A stretch of 64,000 bases of DNA from Actinomycetota bacterium. Lineage in GTDB: Bacteria > Actinomycetota > CADDZG01 > WHSQ01. The position numbers and the translations under genes are program-made. Positions 17,755-28,299 of the stretch are shown here, piece after piece (position 1 is the stretch's first letter; each line of letters starts with the position of its first letter). Where the stretch lies: positions 441,334-505,333 of the forward strand of contig JAUJNI010000003.1 of NCBI GenBank assembly GCA_030446465.1. Direction: 5' to 3'. Below the pieces are notes generated by a model. The model did no database searches. It was not told where the DNA came from and was given only the letters and a program-made list of their open reading frames with translations.

Positions 17755-17892
17755 CTAAGCCGAGACCCGGGCTCGGCCTTTCGCCCGCCTCTTCTTCAGG
17801 ATCGCTCGCCCGGCCCTGGTTTTCATCCGGGCCCTGAAACCGTGCTTGCGCTTACGCCTCCGAACGTTGGGCTGGAAAGTTCGCTTGGTCAC
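17755..17892 (-). CDS. rpmH: 50S ribosomal protein L34
   Basis: The 45-residue basic protein reads [19 protein letters not shown] near its start and [17 protein letters not shown] near its end, the diagnostic L34 pattern. The start is GTG at 17892. It heads the leftward rpmH-rnpA-yidD-yidC-jag-rsmG-parAB operon and lies on the other side of the origin from dnaA. Confidence 0.95.
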   Translation of the reverse strand: MTKRTFQPNVRRRKRKHGFRARMKTRAGRAILKKRRAKGRARVSA

Positions 17893-18350
17893 AACGCCTC
17901 GACTCGATTGGTAGCTACGCCCACCGAGCTCCGCATCGCAGTTTCTCTAGTCGCGAAAGTCTCCGGGGCCTCTAGGGGTGCCGCAGGAGTATAGCGGAGC
18001 CGCGTTTATCCACGTCAAAGCCACCCTCTGCGAGACTCGCCAACGCAACTCCAAAAAGCTATTGGCGCCCGGGTCGAGGCGCCTCGTAAGATACGTCTCG
18101 ATGTTGGCCCCGGCCCCCGAGGTTGGGACTACGGAACTTCCCCCCGGTACCTCCGGTGAGCACGCATCGCGGGCTCGGCTAGCAGTTGTCCACACTTGTG
18201 GATAGAGCTGTTGATCGAGCTCGGTTCGGTGGGCTCACTCCGTCGCCTCCCTCGGAGTCACACTCAGGTCACCCGGGGCCACGGGCCGAGTTAGACCACC
18301 TCGTCGGCGTGGCCGCGGGTGTGGATAACTCTCTGGGAGCAGGGGGGACC
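17893..18350. other. origin-side intergenic region (rpmH-dnaA) with DnaA boxes
   Basis: About 460 bp between the divergent rpmH and dnaA genes. It holds DnaA-box-like 9-mers: TTATCCACG at 18006-18014, TTGTCCACA at 18186-18194, TGTGGATAG at 18197-18205 and TGTGGATAA (a perfect box on the other strand) at 18320-18328. It should also contain the promoters of dnaA and of the rpmH operon, though I see no unambiguous -35/-10 pair. An open frame upstream of dnaA runs from 18186, but those codons overlap the DnaA boxes and do not look like DnaA. Confidence 0.75.
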
Positions 18351-19769
18351 GTGAAAGCAGCAGCCGAGTTCAGAGAGCAGGCTCACCAAGCAAACGCTGG
18401 GCGGCCGAGCGAGGTCGCAGAAGCGATCTGGAGGGACGCTTCCCTGCATCTCCGTCAAAAGCTCTCCGACGGGAACTTCTCGGCTTGGTTCGGAAAAGCC
18501 AGACCTGTTGCCCTCGACGGCTCGACCTTCGTCCTCGGGGTAGGAACGCCCTTCGCCAAGGACTGGATCGAAACACGCTACCTGGAGCCCCTCCGGGAGG
18601 CGCTGCGGGCTGGATCCGGCCGGGCGCTCGATGTCGCGGTCCTTGCTGGGGACTTCTCCGACGACGAGCCGTCGCCCGAAGAATGGCCATCCGGGCGCGA
18701 ACAGATCCCGCCGATCCCTGCCCAAGCAACCGAGCGATCGGCTTTCCACCCGAAATACACCTTCGAGTCCTTCGTCATCGGGTCCTCCAATCGCTTCGCA
18801 CATGCAGCGGCTATGGCGGTTGCCGAAGCGCCGGCGGAGGCCTACAACCCCCTGTTCATCTACGGTGGGGCCGGGCTCGGAAAGACCCACCTGCTCCACG
18901 CCATCGGTCGCTACGTGGCCGACTTCCACGGCGACCTCAGGACCCTTTACGTCTCCACGGAACAGTTCATGAACGAGTTCATCCTCGCTCTTCAGCGCCG
19001 CACGATTCCCGACTTCCACCGCCGTTACCGCGCCGCCGACCTCCTGCTCATGGACGACATCCAGTTCCTCGAAGGCAAGGAGCGGACCCAGGAGGAGTTC
19101 TTCCACACCTTCAACGCGCTCCATCCGCACAGTCAGATCATCATCACCTCGGATAGACCCCCCAAGAAGATCTCGGCTTTGGAGGAGCGCCTGCGCACCC
19201 GGTTCGAGTGGGGGCTGATCACAGACATCCAGCCACCGGACCTCGAAACCCGGATCGCCATCCTCCAACGAAAGTCGGAGACCGACAATCTCTCCATGGC
19301 TCCCGATGTCATGACCTACATCGCGAGCCGGATTCAAACCAACGTGCGCGAGCTCGAAGGCGCCCTCATCCGGGTCGCGGCCTACGCCTCGCTCACCCGC
19401 TCCGAGCCAACTCTCGAGCTCGCCCAAGAGGTGCTCCAGGCCGTCCTCCCAAACACCCTCGAGACGCGGGTCACGGCGGACGTCGTCATCTCGGTCGCGG
19501 CCGAATATTTCGACGTCACCCCGGACGAAATCCGCTCCTCGAACAGGTCGCGCCCTCTGGTCAACGCTCGGCAAATGGCGATGTACCTCTGCCGCGAGCT
19601 GACCGACTTGTCCCTCCCCAAGATCGGTGAACGCTTCGGCGGTCGAGATCATTCAACTGTGCTGCACGCCACCAACAAGATCCGTCGACAGATGCAAGAA
19701 CGTCAGAGTTCCTTTGAGCAAGTACGGGAACTGACCACTCGGATCAGGCAAAGGGCGGCGCGTGGATAA
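18351..19769 (+). CDS. dnaA: chromosomal replication initiator DnaA
   Basis: DnaA is the AAA+ initiator that opens oriC. Seen in order: N-terminal domain I (EVAEAIWRDASLHLRQKL, SAWFGKARPVAL), a linker, AAA+ Walker A (YGGAGLGKTHLLHAIG), Walker B (LLMDDIQFLEGK), the sensor and arginine-finger region (ALEERLRTRFEWGLI), and C-terminal domain IV with the DnaA-box signature (GERFGGRDHSTVLHA). The GTG at 18351, with a GGGG-rich site before it, gives 472 residues and matches the usual N-terminus; a TTG at 18186 would add 55 unrelated residues over the DnaA boxes. Confidence 0.96.
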   Translation: MKAAAEFREQAHQANAGRPSEVAEAIWRDASLHLRQKLSDGNFSAWFGKARPVALDGSTFVLGVGTPFAKDWIETRYLEPLREALRAGSGRALDVAVLAGDFSDDEPSPEEWPSGREQIPPIPAQATERSAFHPKYTFESFVIGSSNRFAHAAAMAVAEAPAEAYNPLFIYGGAGLGKTHLLHAIGRYVADFHGDLRTLYVSTEQFMNEFILALQRRTIPDFHRRYRAADLLLMDDIQFLEGKERTQEEFFHTFNALHPHSQIIITSDRPPKKISALEERLRTRFEWGLITDIQPPDLETRIAILQRKSETDNLSMAPDVMTYIASRIQTNVRELEGALIRVAAYASLTRSEPTLELAQEVLQAVLPNTLETRVTADVVISVAAEYFDVTPDEIRSSNRSRPLVNARQMAMYLCRELTDLSLPKIGERFGGRDHSTVLHATNKIRRQMQERQSSFEQVRELTTRIRQRAARG

Positions 19770-20044
19770 GGTGTACACAACAAAGACAGCTCATCAACAG
19801 GTGAGGTTGTCGGAAGGTTTCCTTGTCGGTCGTGCTCTTGTTATCCCTCGAGCTTGCAGAACCCACTCACAGGGCTGCAGGAGCGCAACCAGGACTTTGG
19901 CGGCTTATCCCCGTGATCCACACCCCCTACTACGACGACTAACAAAAGATCTCTCTCGAAGCAATCCTGGTATTGGCCTGCTTTGTGTCGGTGGCCAAGC
20001 GTAGGTTTAGGAGTCGGCCGGCAGGCCGGATCGGAGGCAAGACA
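19770..20044. other. oriC: dnaA-dnaN intergenic region, probable oriC
   Basis: This 275-bp gap is where oriC lies in most actinobacteria. DnaA-box-like 9-mers are CGTGGATAA at 19761-19769 (over the dnaA stop), TTATCCCCG at 19905-19913 and TGATCCACA at 19914-19922, plus a weak TTATCCCTC near 19840. It is somewhat less GC-rich than its surroundings. With the boxes upstream of dnaA this makes a two-part origin; which side unwinds cannot be told by eye. Confidence 0.7.
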
Positions 20045-21178
20045 TTGAAGCTGCGTTGTGAACGGGACGACTTGCTGGAAGCTGTGCAGTTTGCATTCAG
20101 AGCCATCTCCAATCGAGCGACCCTGCCGGTGCTTTCTGGCATGAGGATCAGGGCATCGGAATCAGGGACGGTTGAGGTCGCGGCAACCGACCTCGAACTG
20201 ACCATGCAGACGTCGTTTCAGGCGGGGATCGATGAGCCGGGCACTGCCATAGTCCCCGGACGGCTGTTAGGCGAGATGTCCCGCAGCCTGGGGGCGGGGC
20301 AGGTGACCCTGGCAGGAGGCGAAGGCGAACTCGAGATCGGGTCCGGCCGGGGCCGCTTTCGGGTGAAAGCGCTTACCGCAGACGATTACCCGGCCTTGCC
20401 GGTCGACGACGCGGGTGAGGCCGGGGGTGTTCGTGTCGAGGTTGAGGGACCAACCCTTGCAACCGCTCTGTCTCAGGTCATCAGGAGCGCGTCGAACGAT
20501 GAGAGCCGCCAGGTGTTAACCGGCGTTTTGTGGGAAATCGAGTCCGGGGGCCTGACTCTTGCGGCGACCGATTCGTACCGGCTTGCGGTAAGGACCCTGG
20601 AGGTGTCGGGCGGCCCGGCGGAGACGAGGAAGGTCATCCTGCCCGCAAGGGTGCTCGGCGAGCTCGGCCGGGCGTTGCAGACCGCGCCGCGCACGGTGAG
20701 CGCTCATGTCAAGGACAATTTGATCGTGTTCTCTCTCGGTCCCGCCGGTGGGACCGACGGAGTCGAGTCGGTGATCGGCTCTCGGTTTATCGAAGGTGAC
20801 TTCCCCAATTACCGCCAGCTTCTGCCTGAGGGGTATCCCAATCGCTTGACGGTCGAGCGGGACTCCCTGCTCGAGGTCATAAAGAGAGTCGGGCTTCTCG
20901 CCCAGAACAACATGCCGGTGAAGCTCCAGCTCGGCCAGGAGCTCGAGGTCTCGGCGCATACGCCCGACGTCGGCGAGGGCCAAGAGATCATCGACGCCGA
21001 CTACGAAGGCGACCCGCTGGTCATCGCGTTCAACCCGAATTTCTTGCTCGACGGCGGCTCCGCGATCCAGGGCGAGAGGCTGGTATTGGAGGCAGGAGAC
21101 GGCTTGAAGCCTGCCATTCTTCATGGCGGCGAGGATGCAAGCTTCACCTACCTGCTAATGCCGGTGCGGCTGTCCTAG
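20045..21178 (+). CDS. dnaN: DNA polymerase III beta sliding clamp
   Basis: This ring-shaped clamp tethers the replicative polymerase. The 377-residue protein begins MKLRCERDDLLEAVQFAFRA and contains RATLPVLSGMRI, the VIRSASNDESRQVLTGVLW region of domain 2 and the C-terminal TYLLMPVRL, all typical. The TTG at 20045 has GGAGG about 8 nt upstream and matches the family N-terminus; a frame from 19973 would add 24 unrelated residues. Confidence 0.95.
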   Translation: MKLRCERDDLLEAVQFAFRAISNRATLPVLSGMRIRASESGTVEVAATDLELTMQTSFQAGIDEPGTAIVPGRLLGEMSRSLGAGQVTLAGGEGELEIGSGRGRFRVKALTADDYPALPVDDAGEAGGVRVEVEGPTLATALSQVIRSASNDESRQVLTGVLWEIESGGLTLAATDSYRLAVRTLEVSGGPAETRKVILPARVLGELGRALQTAPRTVSAHVKDNLIVFSLGPAGGTDGVESVIGSRFIEGDFPNYRQLLPEGYPNRLTVERDSLLEVIKRVGLLAQNNMPVKLQLGQELEVSAHTPDVGEGQEIIDADYEGDPLVIAFNPNFLLDGGSAIQGERLVLEAGDGLKPAILHGGEDASFTYLLMPVRLS

Positions 21179-21214
21179 GCGCGAGCCTGGTTCACGAGAA
21201 GCTGGCGGAAGCGA

Positions 21215-22381
21215 TTGCGGGTAGACAAGCTGGCGGTCGAAGACTTCCGTAACTACGGCAAGGCGGCAACCGACTTGGCACCCGGTGTGAACCTGGTGGT
21301 GGGTCGGAACGCGCAGGGCAAGACGAACCTGCTCGAGGCGGTCCACTGCTTGAGTGGCCTCGGCTCTCCGAGGTCGCCCGACGTCGCACTGGTCAGAAAC
21401 GGGGCCGACGCGGCGGTGCTGCACGCACTGGTCACCAGGGGCGAGCGATCGCTGACCCTGGACATGGAGATCAAGCCAGGCCGGGGGACCCGCGTGCTCG
21501 TCAACAAGACCCCCGTCTCGGGCGCTCGGGCGCTCGGCGCTCTAACGACCAGCGTGTTTTTCGGCCCGGATGAGCTTTCCCTGATAAAGGGGACGCCGGA
21601 CGGCCGCCGCAAGTTCCTGGACGACTTGGTCGTGAAGCTGCGGCCCGCTCGAGAGGGGCTCCGCCGGGAGTGGGACAGGATCCTCAAACAGCGAAACGCT
21701 CTTCTCAAAAGCGCGCCGCGGGGCCACCGGGGCGAGCTGGCGACCCTCGACGTCTGGGACGACGCGATGTGCAGGGTGGGCGCAAGCCTCACGGCTGCCC
21801 GCATCGAGGTGCTGGCCGCGCTTCTGCCACACGCTCGCAAGCGCTACGAGGCCATAGCGGGGGCGGGCCGACTCGAGCTCACCTACCTAAGCGCATGGGT
21901 AAGCCGGGAACTCTGCGACCAGGCGTTAGTAGACCCGGCCGCGACCGACGAGCGGCAGTTACAAGAGATGCTCGCGGCGGCAGTCGCGTCGGTGCGCGCC
22001 CGGGAGCTCGATCGAGGAATATCGCTGGTCGGCCCCCAGCGCGACGACGCAGGCGTGCTTCTCGAGGCCACCTCGCAGGAGTCGACCGGCGTGCTCGACG
22101 CCCGGATGTATGCCTCCCAGGGCGATCAACGCACGGTTGCGCTGGCCCTGAAGCTAGCCGAGCTCGATCACTTGAGCGAGGTCACCAGGGAAGAACCCAT
22201 TCTCTTGCTGGACGATGTCTTCTCCGAGCTCGACCCCTTGCGCCGGAGCTGGCTGGGCGAAGCCGTGCACGACCTCGGTCAGACGCTGGTGTCTTCGGCG
22301 GAGCCGGGGGCGATCGAGTCGGCGGCCGCCGACCGGGTGATCGAGGTGGTTGGAGGCACGTTGCGAGATGTCTCGGTCTAG
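21215..22381 (+). CDS. recF: DNA replication and repair protein RecF
   Basis: This SMC-like ATPase loads RecA at gaps. The 388-residue protein shows the first beta-strand (DKLAVEDFRNY), Walker A (VGRNAQGKTNLLEAVHCL), the signature region (SQGDQRTVALALKLAEL) and Walker B (EPILLLDDVFSELDPLRR). The start is TTG, 36 bp after dnaN. Its 3' end overlaps the next gene by 14 bp. Confidence 0.95.
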   Translation: MRVDKLAVEDFRNYGKAATDLAPGVNLVVGRNAQGKTNLLEAVHCLSGLGSPRSPDVALVRNGADAAVLHALVTRGERSLTLDMEIKPGRGTRVLVNKTPVSGARALGALTTSVFFGPDELSLIKGTPDGRRKFLDDLVVKLRPAREGLRREWDRILKQRNALLKSAPRGHRGELATLDVWDDAMCRVGASLTAARIEVLAALLPHARKRYEAIAGAGRLELTYLSAWVSRELCDQALVDPAATDERQLQEMLAAAVASVRARELDRGISLVGPQRDDAGVLLEATSQESTGVLDARMYASQGDQRTVALALKLAELDHLSEVTREEPILLLDDVFSELDPLRRSWLGEAVHDLGQTLVSSAEPGAIESAAADRVIEVVGGTLRDVSV

Positions 22382-22814
22382 CTCACCCGAGCCGTACCGG
22401 CTAAAAGACATCCTTGACTCCCTCGGTCACAGGATGGGTCTTGGCAAGGCGGCTCAGACTGCCACGGTGTGGTCGAGATGGGTCGAGATCGTCGGACCGG
22501 CCAACGCCGACCACGCGGAGCCCACCTCGTTGAGGCAAGGGGTTCTGCGAGTCCGTGCCTCGTCGCCCGCGTGGGCCACGGAACTCGGTTATCTCGCGAC
22601 CGTTATCAGGGACCGGGCCAACGAGCTTGCGGGGCCCGGAGTCGTCACCGAGGTTCGAATTTGGACCGGTCCCGGCCCGCTGCGGCGACAGGAGCGGCCA
22701 CCGCCGGCCACCTCCACCGACGCTTTACCGCAACCCAAGAGAAAAGACCGTGACCCAGACCCCGCCGCCGCGCTCGAACGGGCCAGACGAGCGTGGGCAA
22801 AGCGACGGAGATGA
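22368..22814 (+). CDS. DUF721 (DciA-like) protein
   Basis: The 148-residue protein has the DUF721 core: a helix, then WVEIVGPANADHAEPTSLRQGVLRVRASSPAWATEL, matching the Rv0004 protein between recF and gyrB. In other bacteria DUF721 proteins (DciA) load the replicative helicase, so a similar role is likely. The C-terminal third is charged and probably flexible. The ATG at 22368 overlaps recF. Confidence 0.88.
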   Translation: MSRSSSPEPYRLKDILDSLGHRMGLGKAAQTATVWSRWVEIVGPANADHAEPTSLRQGVLRVRASSPAWATELGYLATVIRDRANELAGPGVVTEVRIWTGPGPLRRQERPPPATSTDALPQPKRKDRDPDPAAALERARRAWAKRRR

Positions 22815-22993
22815 TCGCCGTGAAGGGCTTGGCGAGCAAGCCTCAATCAAAGGAAAGCTCCTGGTAGATGGTATGATTTGTCTCATGAACCCAGCCGTTG
22901 CCCCTCTCCTTTCGCGCGCCCTCAGGGCGGTTACCAGGAGCTTCGGCAGCGGATCTTCCGGCACATCAGCGTGGCTCGACAAAAGGGAGTGGT

Positions 22994-24922
22994 GTGGCCA
23001 CCACTAAGCCTTCGGCGGCTCGGCCGAGCTACACGGCCAGTGACATCACGGTCCTCAAAGGGCTCGACCCGGTCCGCCAGCGCCCGGGAATGTACATCGG
23101 GTCGACGGGAGCCCGCGGGCTCCATCACCTCGTGTACGAGGTGGTCGATAACGCGGTGGATGAGGCCATGGCGGGCTATTGCGACCGCATCGTGGTCGAG
23201 CTGCTCGCCGACGGCGGTTGCAAGGTGTCTGACAACGGCCGAGGTATCCCCGTGGACAACGTCAAGGGGGAGGGCAAGACCGCAGTAGAGGTCGTGATGA
23301 CGACCCTTCACGCTGGCGGCAAGTTCGGCGGCAAGGGCTATCAGGTCTCCGGCGGTCTGCACGGTGTTGGCGTGTCGGTTGTCAACGCGTTGTCGGAACG
23401 GCTCGAGGTGGAGGTCGTCCGCGACGGGCGTTTGTGGCACCAGGAGTACCGACGCGGACGCCCCGCAGGAAAGCTCGCTCCCGTAAAGAACGCCAAACGC
23501 ACCGGCACGACCGTCAGCTTCTGGCCCGACCACGAGATCTTCACGGACGAACGCGAGTTCAAGTTCGACACGCTGGCGCAGCGCCTCCGGGAGATGGCGT
23601 TCTTGACCAGGGGCCTGGAGATCCGGCTCATCGACCATCGGATAGAGCCCGCCGCCACCGAGACGTTCCGCTACACAGGGGGCATCGTCGACTTCGTCAA
23701 GCACCTGAACTCGGCGAGAGAGCCGATCAACAAGCGGATCGTTAACTTCGAGACCAAGGCCGAGGACCACGAAGTTGAAGTAGCGATGCAGTGGACGAGC
23801 TCGTTCAACGAGTCGGTGTTCACCTTCGCCAACAACATCAATACTCACGAGGGCGGCATGCACGAAGAGGGCTTCCGGCGCTCACTGACCCGCGTGATAA
23901 CCGCGTACGCTCGCTCCAAGGGGTTGCTGAAGGAAAAGGATGAAGCACTCGTCGGTGAAGACTGCCGCGAGGGGCTCACCGGGATCGTCTCCGTGAGGCT
24001 ACGGAACCCACAGTTCGAAGGCCAAACCAAGACCAAGCTCGGCAACACGGAGATCCGGTCGTTTGTCGAGACCTCGATGAACCAGCGCTTCGCGGAGTTC
24101 ATGGAAGAGCATCCAACCGAGGCTCGTGCGATCTGCAACAAGGTGATCTCGGCGCAGCGGGCTCGGTTGGAGGCGCGCAAGGTTCGTGACCTGGTTCGCA
24201 GGAAGTCCCTGCTCGAGTCGACCTCGCTTCCCGGCAAGCTCGCAGACTGTCAGACGCGCGACCCCGAGAGGGCCGAGCTGCTCATCGTCGAGGGAGACTC
24301 GGCGGGGGGCACTGCCAAGAGCGCCCGCCAGCGCGAGTACCAGGCGGTATTGCCGCTGCGGGGCAAGATCTTGAACGTCGAACGGGCGCGTCTTGCGAAG
24401 ATCCTCGAGAACAAAGAAGTCCAAGCGATCATTACTGCTATCGGAACGGGAATCGGCGAGGAGTTCGACCTCGAGAAGTGCCGCTATCAGAAGATCATTT
24501 CGATGGCAGACGCCGACGTGGACGGCTCGCACATCAAGACCTTGCTGCTGACCTTCTTCTTCAGGTTCATGCCGAAGCTTATCGACGCCGGTTACGTCCA
24601 CGTGGCTCAACCTCCGCTGTACCGGCTCACTTACAAGGGAATGGTCCACCACTTCAAGAACGACGAGCAACTCGAGGCGTTCAGAGCTGCAAACAACGGC
24701 GCCAAGATCGAGCCACAGCGCTTCAAGGGCCTAGGTGAGATGAATGCCGAGCAGTTGTGGGAGACCACACTCGATCCGGATCATCGAACCCTGCTACGAG
24801 TGACGATGGAGGATGCGGCGCTCGCCGAGGAAATCTTCTCCACGCTGATGGGCGAGGACGTCGATGCGCGCAAGACGTTCATCCAAAGAAACGCCAAGGA
24901 CATTCGCTTCCTGGACATCTAG
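22994..24922 (+). CDS. gyrB: DNA gyrase subunit B
   Basis: This is the ATPase subunit of gyrase. The 642-residue protein shows the GHKL ATP site ([41 protein letters not shown]), the transducer Lys loop and the TOPRIM domain ([11 protein letters not shown], with [12 protein letters not shown]), ending in the [12 protein letters not shown] tail. The GTG at 22994 has GGGAG 5 nt upstream and is preferred over a longer frame from 22898. A TATGAT hexamer at 22872-22877 could be a -10 element, but no clear -35 partner is visible. Confidence 0.96.
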   Translation: MATTKPSAARPSYTASDITVLKGLDPVRQRPGMYIGSTGARGLHHLVYEVVDNAVDEAMAGYCDRIVVELLADGGCKVSDNGRGIPVDNVKGEGKTAVEVVMTTLHAGGKFGGKGYQVSGGLHGVGVSVVNALSERLEVEVVRDGRLWHQEYRRGRPAGKLAPVKNAKRTGTTVSFWPDHEIFTDEREFKFDTLAQRLREMAFLTRGLEIRLIDHRIEPAATETFRYTGGIVDFVKHLNSAREPINKRIVNFETKAEDHEVEVAMQWTSSFNESVFTFANNINTHEGGMHEEGFRRSLTRVITAYARSKGLLKEKDEALVGEDCREGLTGIVSVRLRNPQFEGQTKTKLGNTEIRSFVETSMNQRFAEFMEEHPTEARAICNKVISAQRARLEARKVRDLVRRKSLLESTSLPGKLADCQTRDPERAELLIVEGDSAGGTAKSARQREYQAVLPLRGKILNVERARLAKILENKEVQAIITAIGTGIGEEFDLEKCRYQKIISMADADVDGSHIKTLLLTFFFRFMPKLIDAGYVHVAQPPLYRLTYKGMVHHFKNDEQLEAFRAANNGAKIEPQRFKGLGEMNAEQLWETTLDPDHRTLLRVTMEDAALAEEIFSTLMGEDVDARKTFIQRNAKDIRFLDI

Positions 24923-24935
24923 GACTTAAGGACGC

Positions 24936-27464
24936 ATGGCCAAGGAACCCTTTCAAGACAAGCTGCCAGAGGACTCCGGGGACGGGACTGGGGTAGACAA
25001 CATCACTATCGAAGAGGAGGTCCAGTCTTCCTTCCTCGAGTACGCCATGTCCGTAATAGTCAGCCGCGCTTTGCCGGACGTGCGAGATGGTCTGAAGCCG
25101 GTCAATCGCAGGATCCTTTATGCCGCGCTCGAGTCCGGGTTGCGGCCCGACCAACGCCGCCGGAAGTGCTCGGCGCTGATCGGCGAGGTCATGAAGGCCT
25201 ACCATCCGCACGGTGACGGGGCGATCTACGACGCGCTTGCTCGTCTCGTTCAGGACTTCACGACGCGTTATCCGTTAATGGACGGTCAAGGCAACTTCGG
25301 TTCTGTCGACGGGGATCCACCAGCGGCGCATCGTTACACGGAATGCAGGCTGGCCCTCATTTCGATGCAATTGCTGCGCGACATCAACGAGGAGACCGTC
25401 GACTTCAGCCCTAACTACGACGGCGAATCAGAGGAGCCGTCGGTCCTTCCGGCCCGCTTCCCGAACCTCTTGGTGAACGGCTCCATGGGGATCGCCGTGG
25501 GCATGGCGACGAATATCCCTCCGCACAATCTCGGCGAGGTGGTCGACGCCGTCATCGAGATCCTCGAGAAGCCCGAGCTCTCCCTGGAAAAGGAGAAGGT
25601 CCTCGACGCGGTGATGCGTCACATCAAGGCGCCCGACTTCCCCACCGGGGCGCTGATTGTTGGTCGCCAGGGCATCGTCGATGCGTATCGGACCGGACGG
25701 GGCTCGATCAAGATGCGCGCGGTGTCCGAGATAGAGGAGGGCCCCAAGGGCAATCCTCGAATTGTGGTCACGGAGCTGCCTTACCAGGTCAATAAGTCTC
25801 GCCTCCTGATCAAGATCGCCGAGCTGGTGAACGCGAAGGAGAACCGCCTCGAGGGCATCGCCGACCTACGGGATGAGTCAAGCCGCGAGGGGATGCGGAT
25901 CGTGATCGACCTGAAGAGGAGTGCGATTCCTCAAGTGGTCCTGAACACCCTTTACAAGCGGACGCAGTTGCAAGACGGCTTCGGCGTCAACATGGTGGCT
26001 TTGGTCGACGGCGTGCCGCGTACGTTAAACCTTGCGGAGGTCGTCGAGCACTATGTAACTCACCAGATCGAGGTGGTTGTGCGGCGCACCCGGTATCGGC
26101 TTCGCAAAGCCGAAGAGCGCTCGCACATCCTCGAAGGCCTGATCATTGCCCTCGACAACATCGACGCCATCGTTGCTCTGATTCGCGCGGCGGCAAATGC
26201 AGAAGAGGCGCGCGACGGGCTAATGACTCGCTTCAAGCTGACACAGGTGCAGGCTCAGCACATCCTCGACATGCCGCTTCGTCGCCTTACGGCGCTCGAG
26301 CAAGACAAGATCCGCCAAGAGCACGCGGAGTTGCAGAACACGATCCGAGAGCTCAAGGCGATCCTCGCCGATCCCGCCAGGGTGCGCGAGGTGATTGCCG
26401 ACGAGCTGCGAGAGATAAGGCGGAAGTTCGCCGACGAGCGAAGGTCACGGGTCATTCCGGACGAGGCGGAGTTCGACATCGAGGACTTGATCGCGGACGA
26501 AGACCTTGTTGTGTCGGTAACGCGGGGGAGCTACCTCAAGACCGCGCCGCTCGACACTTACAGGCGCCAAGGCCGCGGGGGCCGGGGGATCAAGGGGGCC
26601 GGTCTCAAAGAAGGCGACATCGTGGAGCATCTGCTGACCACGACCGCGCATTCCTACTTGCTGCTCTTCTCCACCAGCGGGCGGGTCTATCGACTCAAGG
26701 CCCACGAGATCCCCAAGCGTGACAGGACCGCGCGCGGGACGGCTGCAGTCAACGTGGTCTCCATGCGCCCGGAGGATCGCATAGCGGCCGCAATCGACAC
26801 GCGTGACTACGAGACCTATCGCTACCTCTTGATCGCTACCAAGAAAGGCATGGTCAAGAAGACGCTGTTTCGCGAGTACGACTCATCTCGCAAGGAGGGC
26901 ATCATCGCTCTCAACCTCAAAGAAGGCGACGAGGTCGTGCGTGTGCGTCCCACCTCGGGTGACGAGGACGTCCTGCTGATCACAAAGAAGGGCAAGGCCA
27001 TGAGGTTCTCCGAGAAGAGCGTTCGCCCCATGGGGCGAACCGCCACAGGAGTGATCGGGATCAAGCTTGACCAAGACGACGAGGTGGTCGCATGCGAGGT
27101 CATCGACGACGAGACCGACGAGCTCCTCATAGTCACCGAATTTGGCTACGGCAAACGAACCAAGCTGGCGTCGTTCCCGCGCAAAGGCCGCGGGGGCAAG
27201 GGCGTGATTGCGGCCAAGCTCACCAGACCGAGAGGTCGGATCGTCGGCGCGTCGGTCGTGAGGCCGGACGACGAGATCTTCTTGATCTCGGACGACGGGG
27301 TGGTGATCAGGATGGCCGTGGGGTCAATCTCCCGCCAGGGTCGCCCGGCAACGGGAGTGCGCATGATGAACCTTCCGCAGGGTGCCAGCGTCTCCTCGAT
27401 CGCTCCGGTCGTGGGCGAGTCCGAAGCCGAGGTTCAGGGCTCCCTTCCCGACCCAACTGCCTGA
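24936..27464 (+). CDS. gyrA: DNA gyrase subunit A
   Basis: This is the DNA-cleaving subunit of gyrase. The 842-residue protein has the winged-helix quinolone-resistance region (HPHGDGAIYDALARLVQDFT with catalytic Tyr in AAHRYTECRL), the tower and coiled-coil, and a C-terminal beta-pinwheel with repeated (R/K)G.GGKG-type blades, including the GyrA-box-like RQGRGGRGIKG. In the quinolone region the positions equivalent to E. coli Ser83 and Asp87 appear to be Gly and Asp. It lies 13 bp after gyrB. Confidence 0.96.
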   Translation: MAKEPFQDKLPEDSGDGTGVDNITIEEEVQSSFLEYAMSVIVSRALPDVRDGLKPVNRRILYAALESGLRPDQRRRKCSALIGEVMKAYHPHGDGAIYDALARLVQDFTTRYPLMDGQGNFGSVDGDPPAAHRYTECRLALISMQLLRDINEETVDFSPNYDGESEEPSVLPARFPNLLVNGSMGIAVGMATNIPPHNLGEVVDAVIEILEKPELSLEKEKVLDAVMRHIKAPDFPTGALIVGRQGIVDAYRTGRGSIKMRAVSEIEEGPKGNPRIVVTELPYQVNKSRLLIKIAELVNAKENRLEGIADLRDESSREGMRIVIDLKRSAIPQVVLNTLYKRTQLQDGFGVNMVALVDGVPRTLNLAEVVEHYVTHQIEVVVRRTRYRLRKAEERSHILEGLIIALDNIDAIVALIRAAANAEEARDGLMTRFKLTQVQAQHILDMPLRRLTALEQDKIRQEHAELQNTIRELKAILADPARVREVIADELREIRRKFADERRSRVIPDEAEFDIEDLIADEDLVVSVTRGSYLKTAPLDTYRRQGRGGRGIKGAGLKEGDIVEHLLTTTAHSYLLLFSTSGRVYRLKAHEIPKRDRTARGTAAVNVVSMRPEDRIAAAIDTRDYETYRYLLIATKKGMVKKTLFREYDSSRKEGIIALNLKEGDEVVRVRPTSGDEDVLLITKKGKAMRFSEKSVRPMGRTATGVIGIKLDQDDEVVACEVIDDETDELLIVTEFGYGKRTKLASFPRKGRGGKGVIAAKLTRPRGRIVGASVVRPDDEIFLISDDGVVIRMAVGSISRQGRPATGVRMMNLPQGASVSSIAPVVGESEAEVQGSLPDPTA

Positions 27465-27573
27465 ACCACCCCGCCCCGACCGACGTCTAAACCAAGCAAA
27501 TAGGCTTTTTGACAACAGCTAAGGCCCATTTCGCCGATACTGAACCCGGAGCCGACGGTTTGAAGGGCGGGTT

Positions 27574-28233
27574 GTGGCGAGCGAGCGCAGACAGGATGAG
27601 TTCTCGAGGCGGGCAGAAGCCCCGTCTGCAAGCCGCGTGCCCCGGCGAGACGACGGCACTGTCATCGAGCCCTTCCGCCCCTCAGAAGACGAACGGACGA
27701 GGGCGACAGACGCGCGCACTCTGGGGGCGCCTGAACGGCACGACATAGCGTCCTCTACGACCTATGGAAGAAGCACTCAAGAAGAAGGCACGAGGTCGAG
27801 AGAAGCGGCGCCGGTTCGGGAGAGGCCACGCTCGCAACCTGCGCAGCACCCGAGGCGTTCCCGTTCCCGACAGCCGGTGCGTCGAGTCAAGCGGACCGTC
27901 AAGCATGTCAATGCCTTCTCGGTCCTGCGACTTTCGCTCTTTTTCTATGCGGTCTTTCTGGTCATCTGGCTGATCCTCGTCGCGATCTTTTATTACTTCT
28001 TGGCCTCCACCGGTGTGTTCGACTCCATCGAGGAGCTCGGACGAGGGTTCGCGATCTCTGCCCTGAAGAATATCGACATCTCGCTGTTCTTGGTCGAGAA
28101 GTACGCCTTCTTCTTAGGGGCGGCGGTGGCCGTCTTTGGCTCGCTGATGAACGTGTTCATGGCGTTGCTCTACAACGTCGCGGCCGACAGCATCGGCGGG
28201 CTCGGCCTGACCTTCGTCGAGAAAGAGCTGTAG
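27574..28233 (+). CDS. DUF3566 membrane protein
   Basis: The 219-residue protein has about 110 charged, probably disordered N-terminal residues and then the DUF3566 domain: VKHVNAFSVLRLSLFFYAVFL, two membrane helices, and the closing NVAADSIGGLGLTFVE. It is the counterpart of Rv0007, which also follows gyrA. The function is unknown. A GTG start at 27574 has GAAGGGCGG just upstream. Confidence 0.9.
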   Translation: MASERRQDEFSRRAEAPSASRVPRRDDGTVIEPFRPSEDERTRATDARTLGAPERHDIASSTTYGRSTQEEGTRSREAAPVRERPRSQPAQHPRRSRSRQPVRRVKRTVKHVNAFSVLRLSLFFYAVFLVIWLILVAIFYYFLASTGVFDSIEELGRGFAISALKNIDISLFLVEKYAFFLGAAVAVFGSLMNVFMALLYNVAADSIGGLGLTFVEKEL

Positions 28234-28299
28234 GCCTTACAGCGGCTATCTCGCTATCATCCTCGGGCACACGGCTCTGGATAAGACGAGAGGTGCTCT

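Noticed and set aside
18291-19652. 453-residue minus-strand ORF
   Set aside because: It is a shadow of dnaA caused by GC-rich third positions; no recognisable domain.
22815-22993. extended GyrB start at 22898
   Set aside because: The extra residues do not match GyrB, and a GTG with a good RBS at 22994 gives the normal N-terminus.
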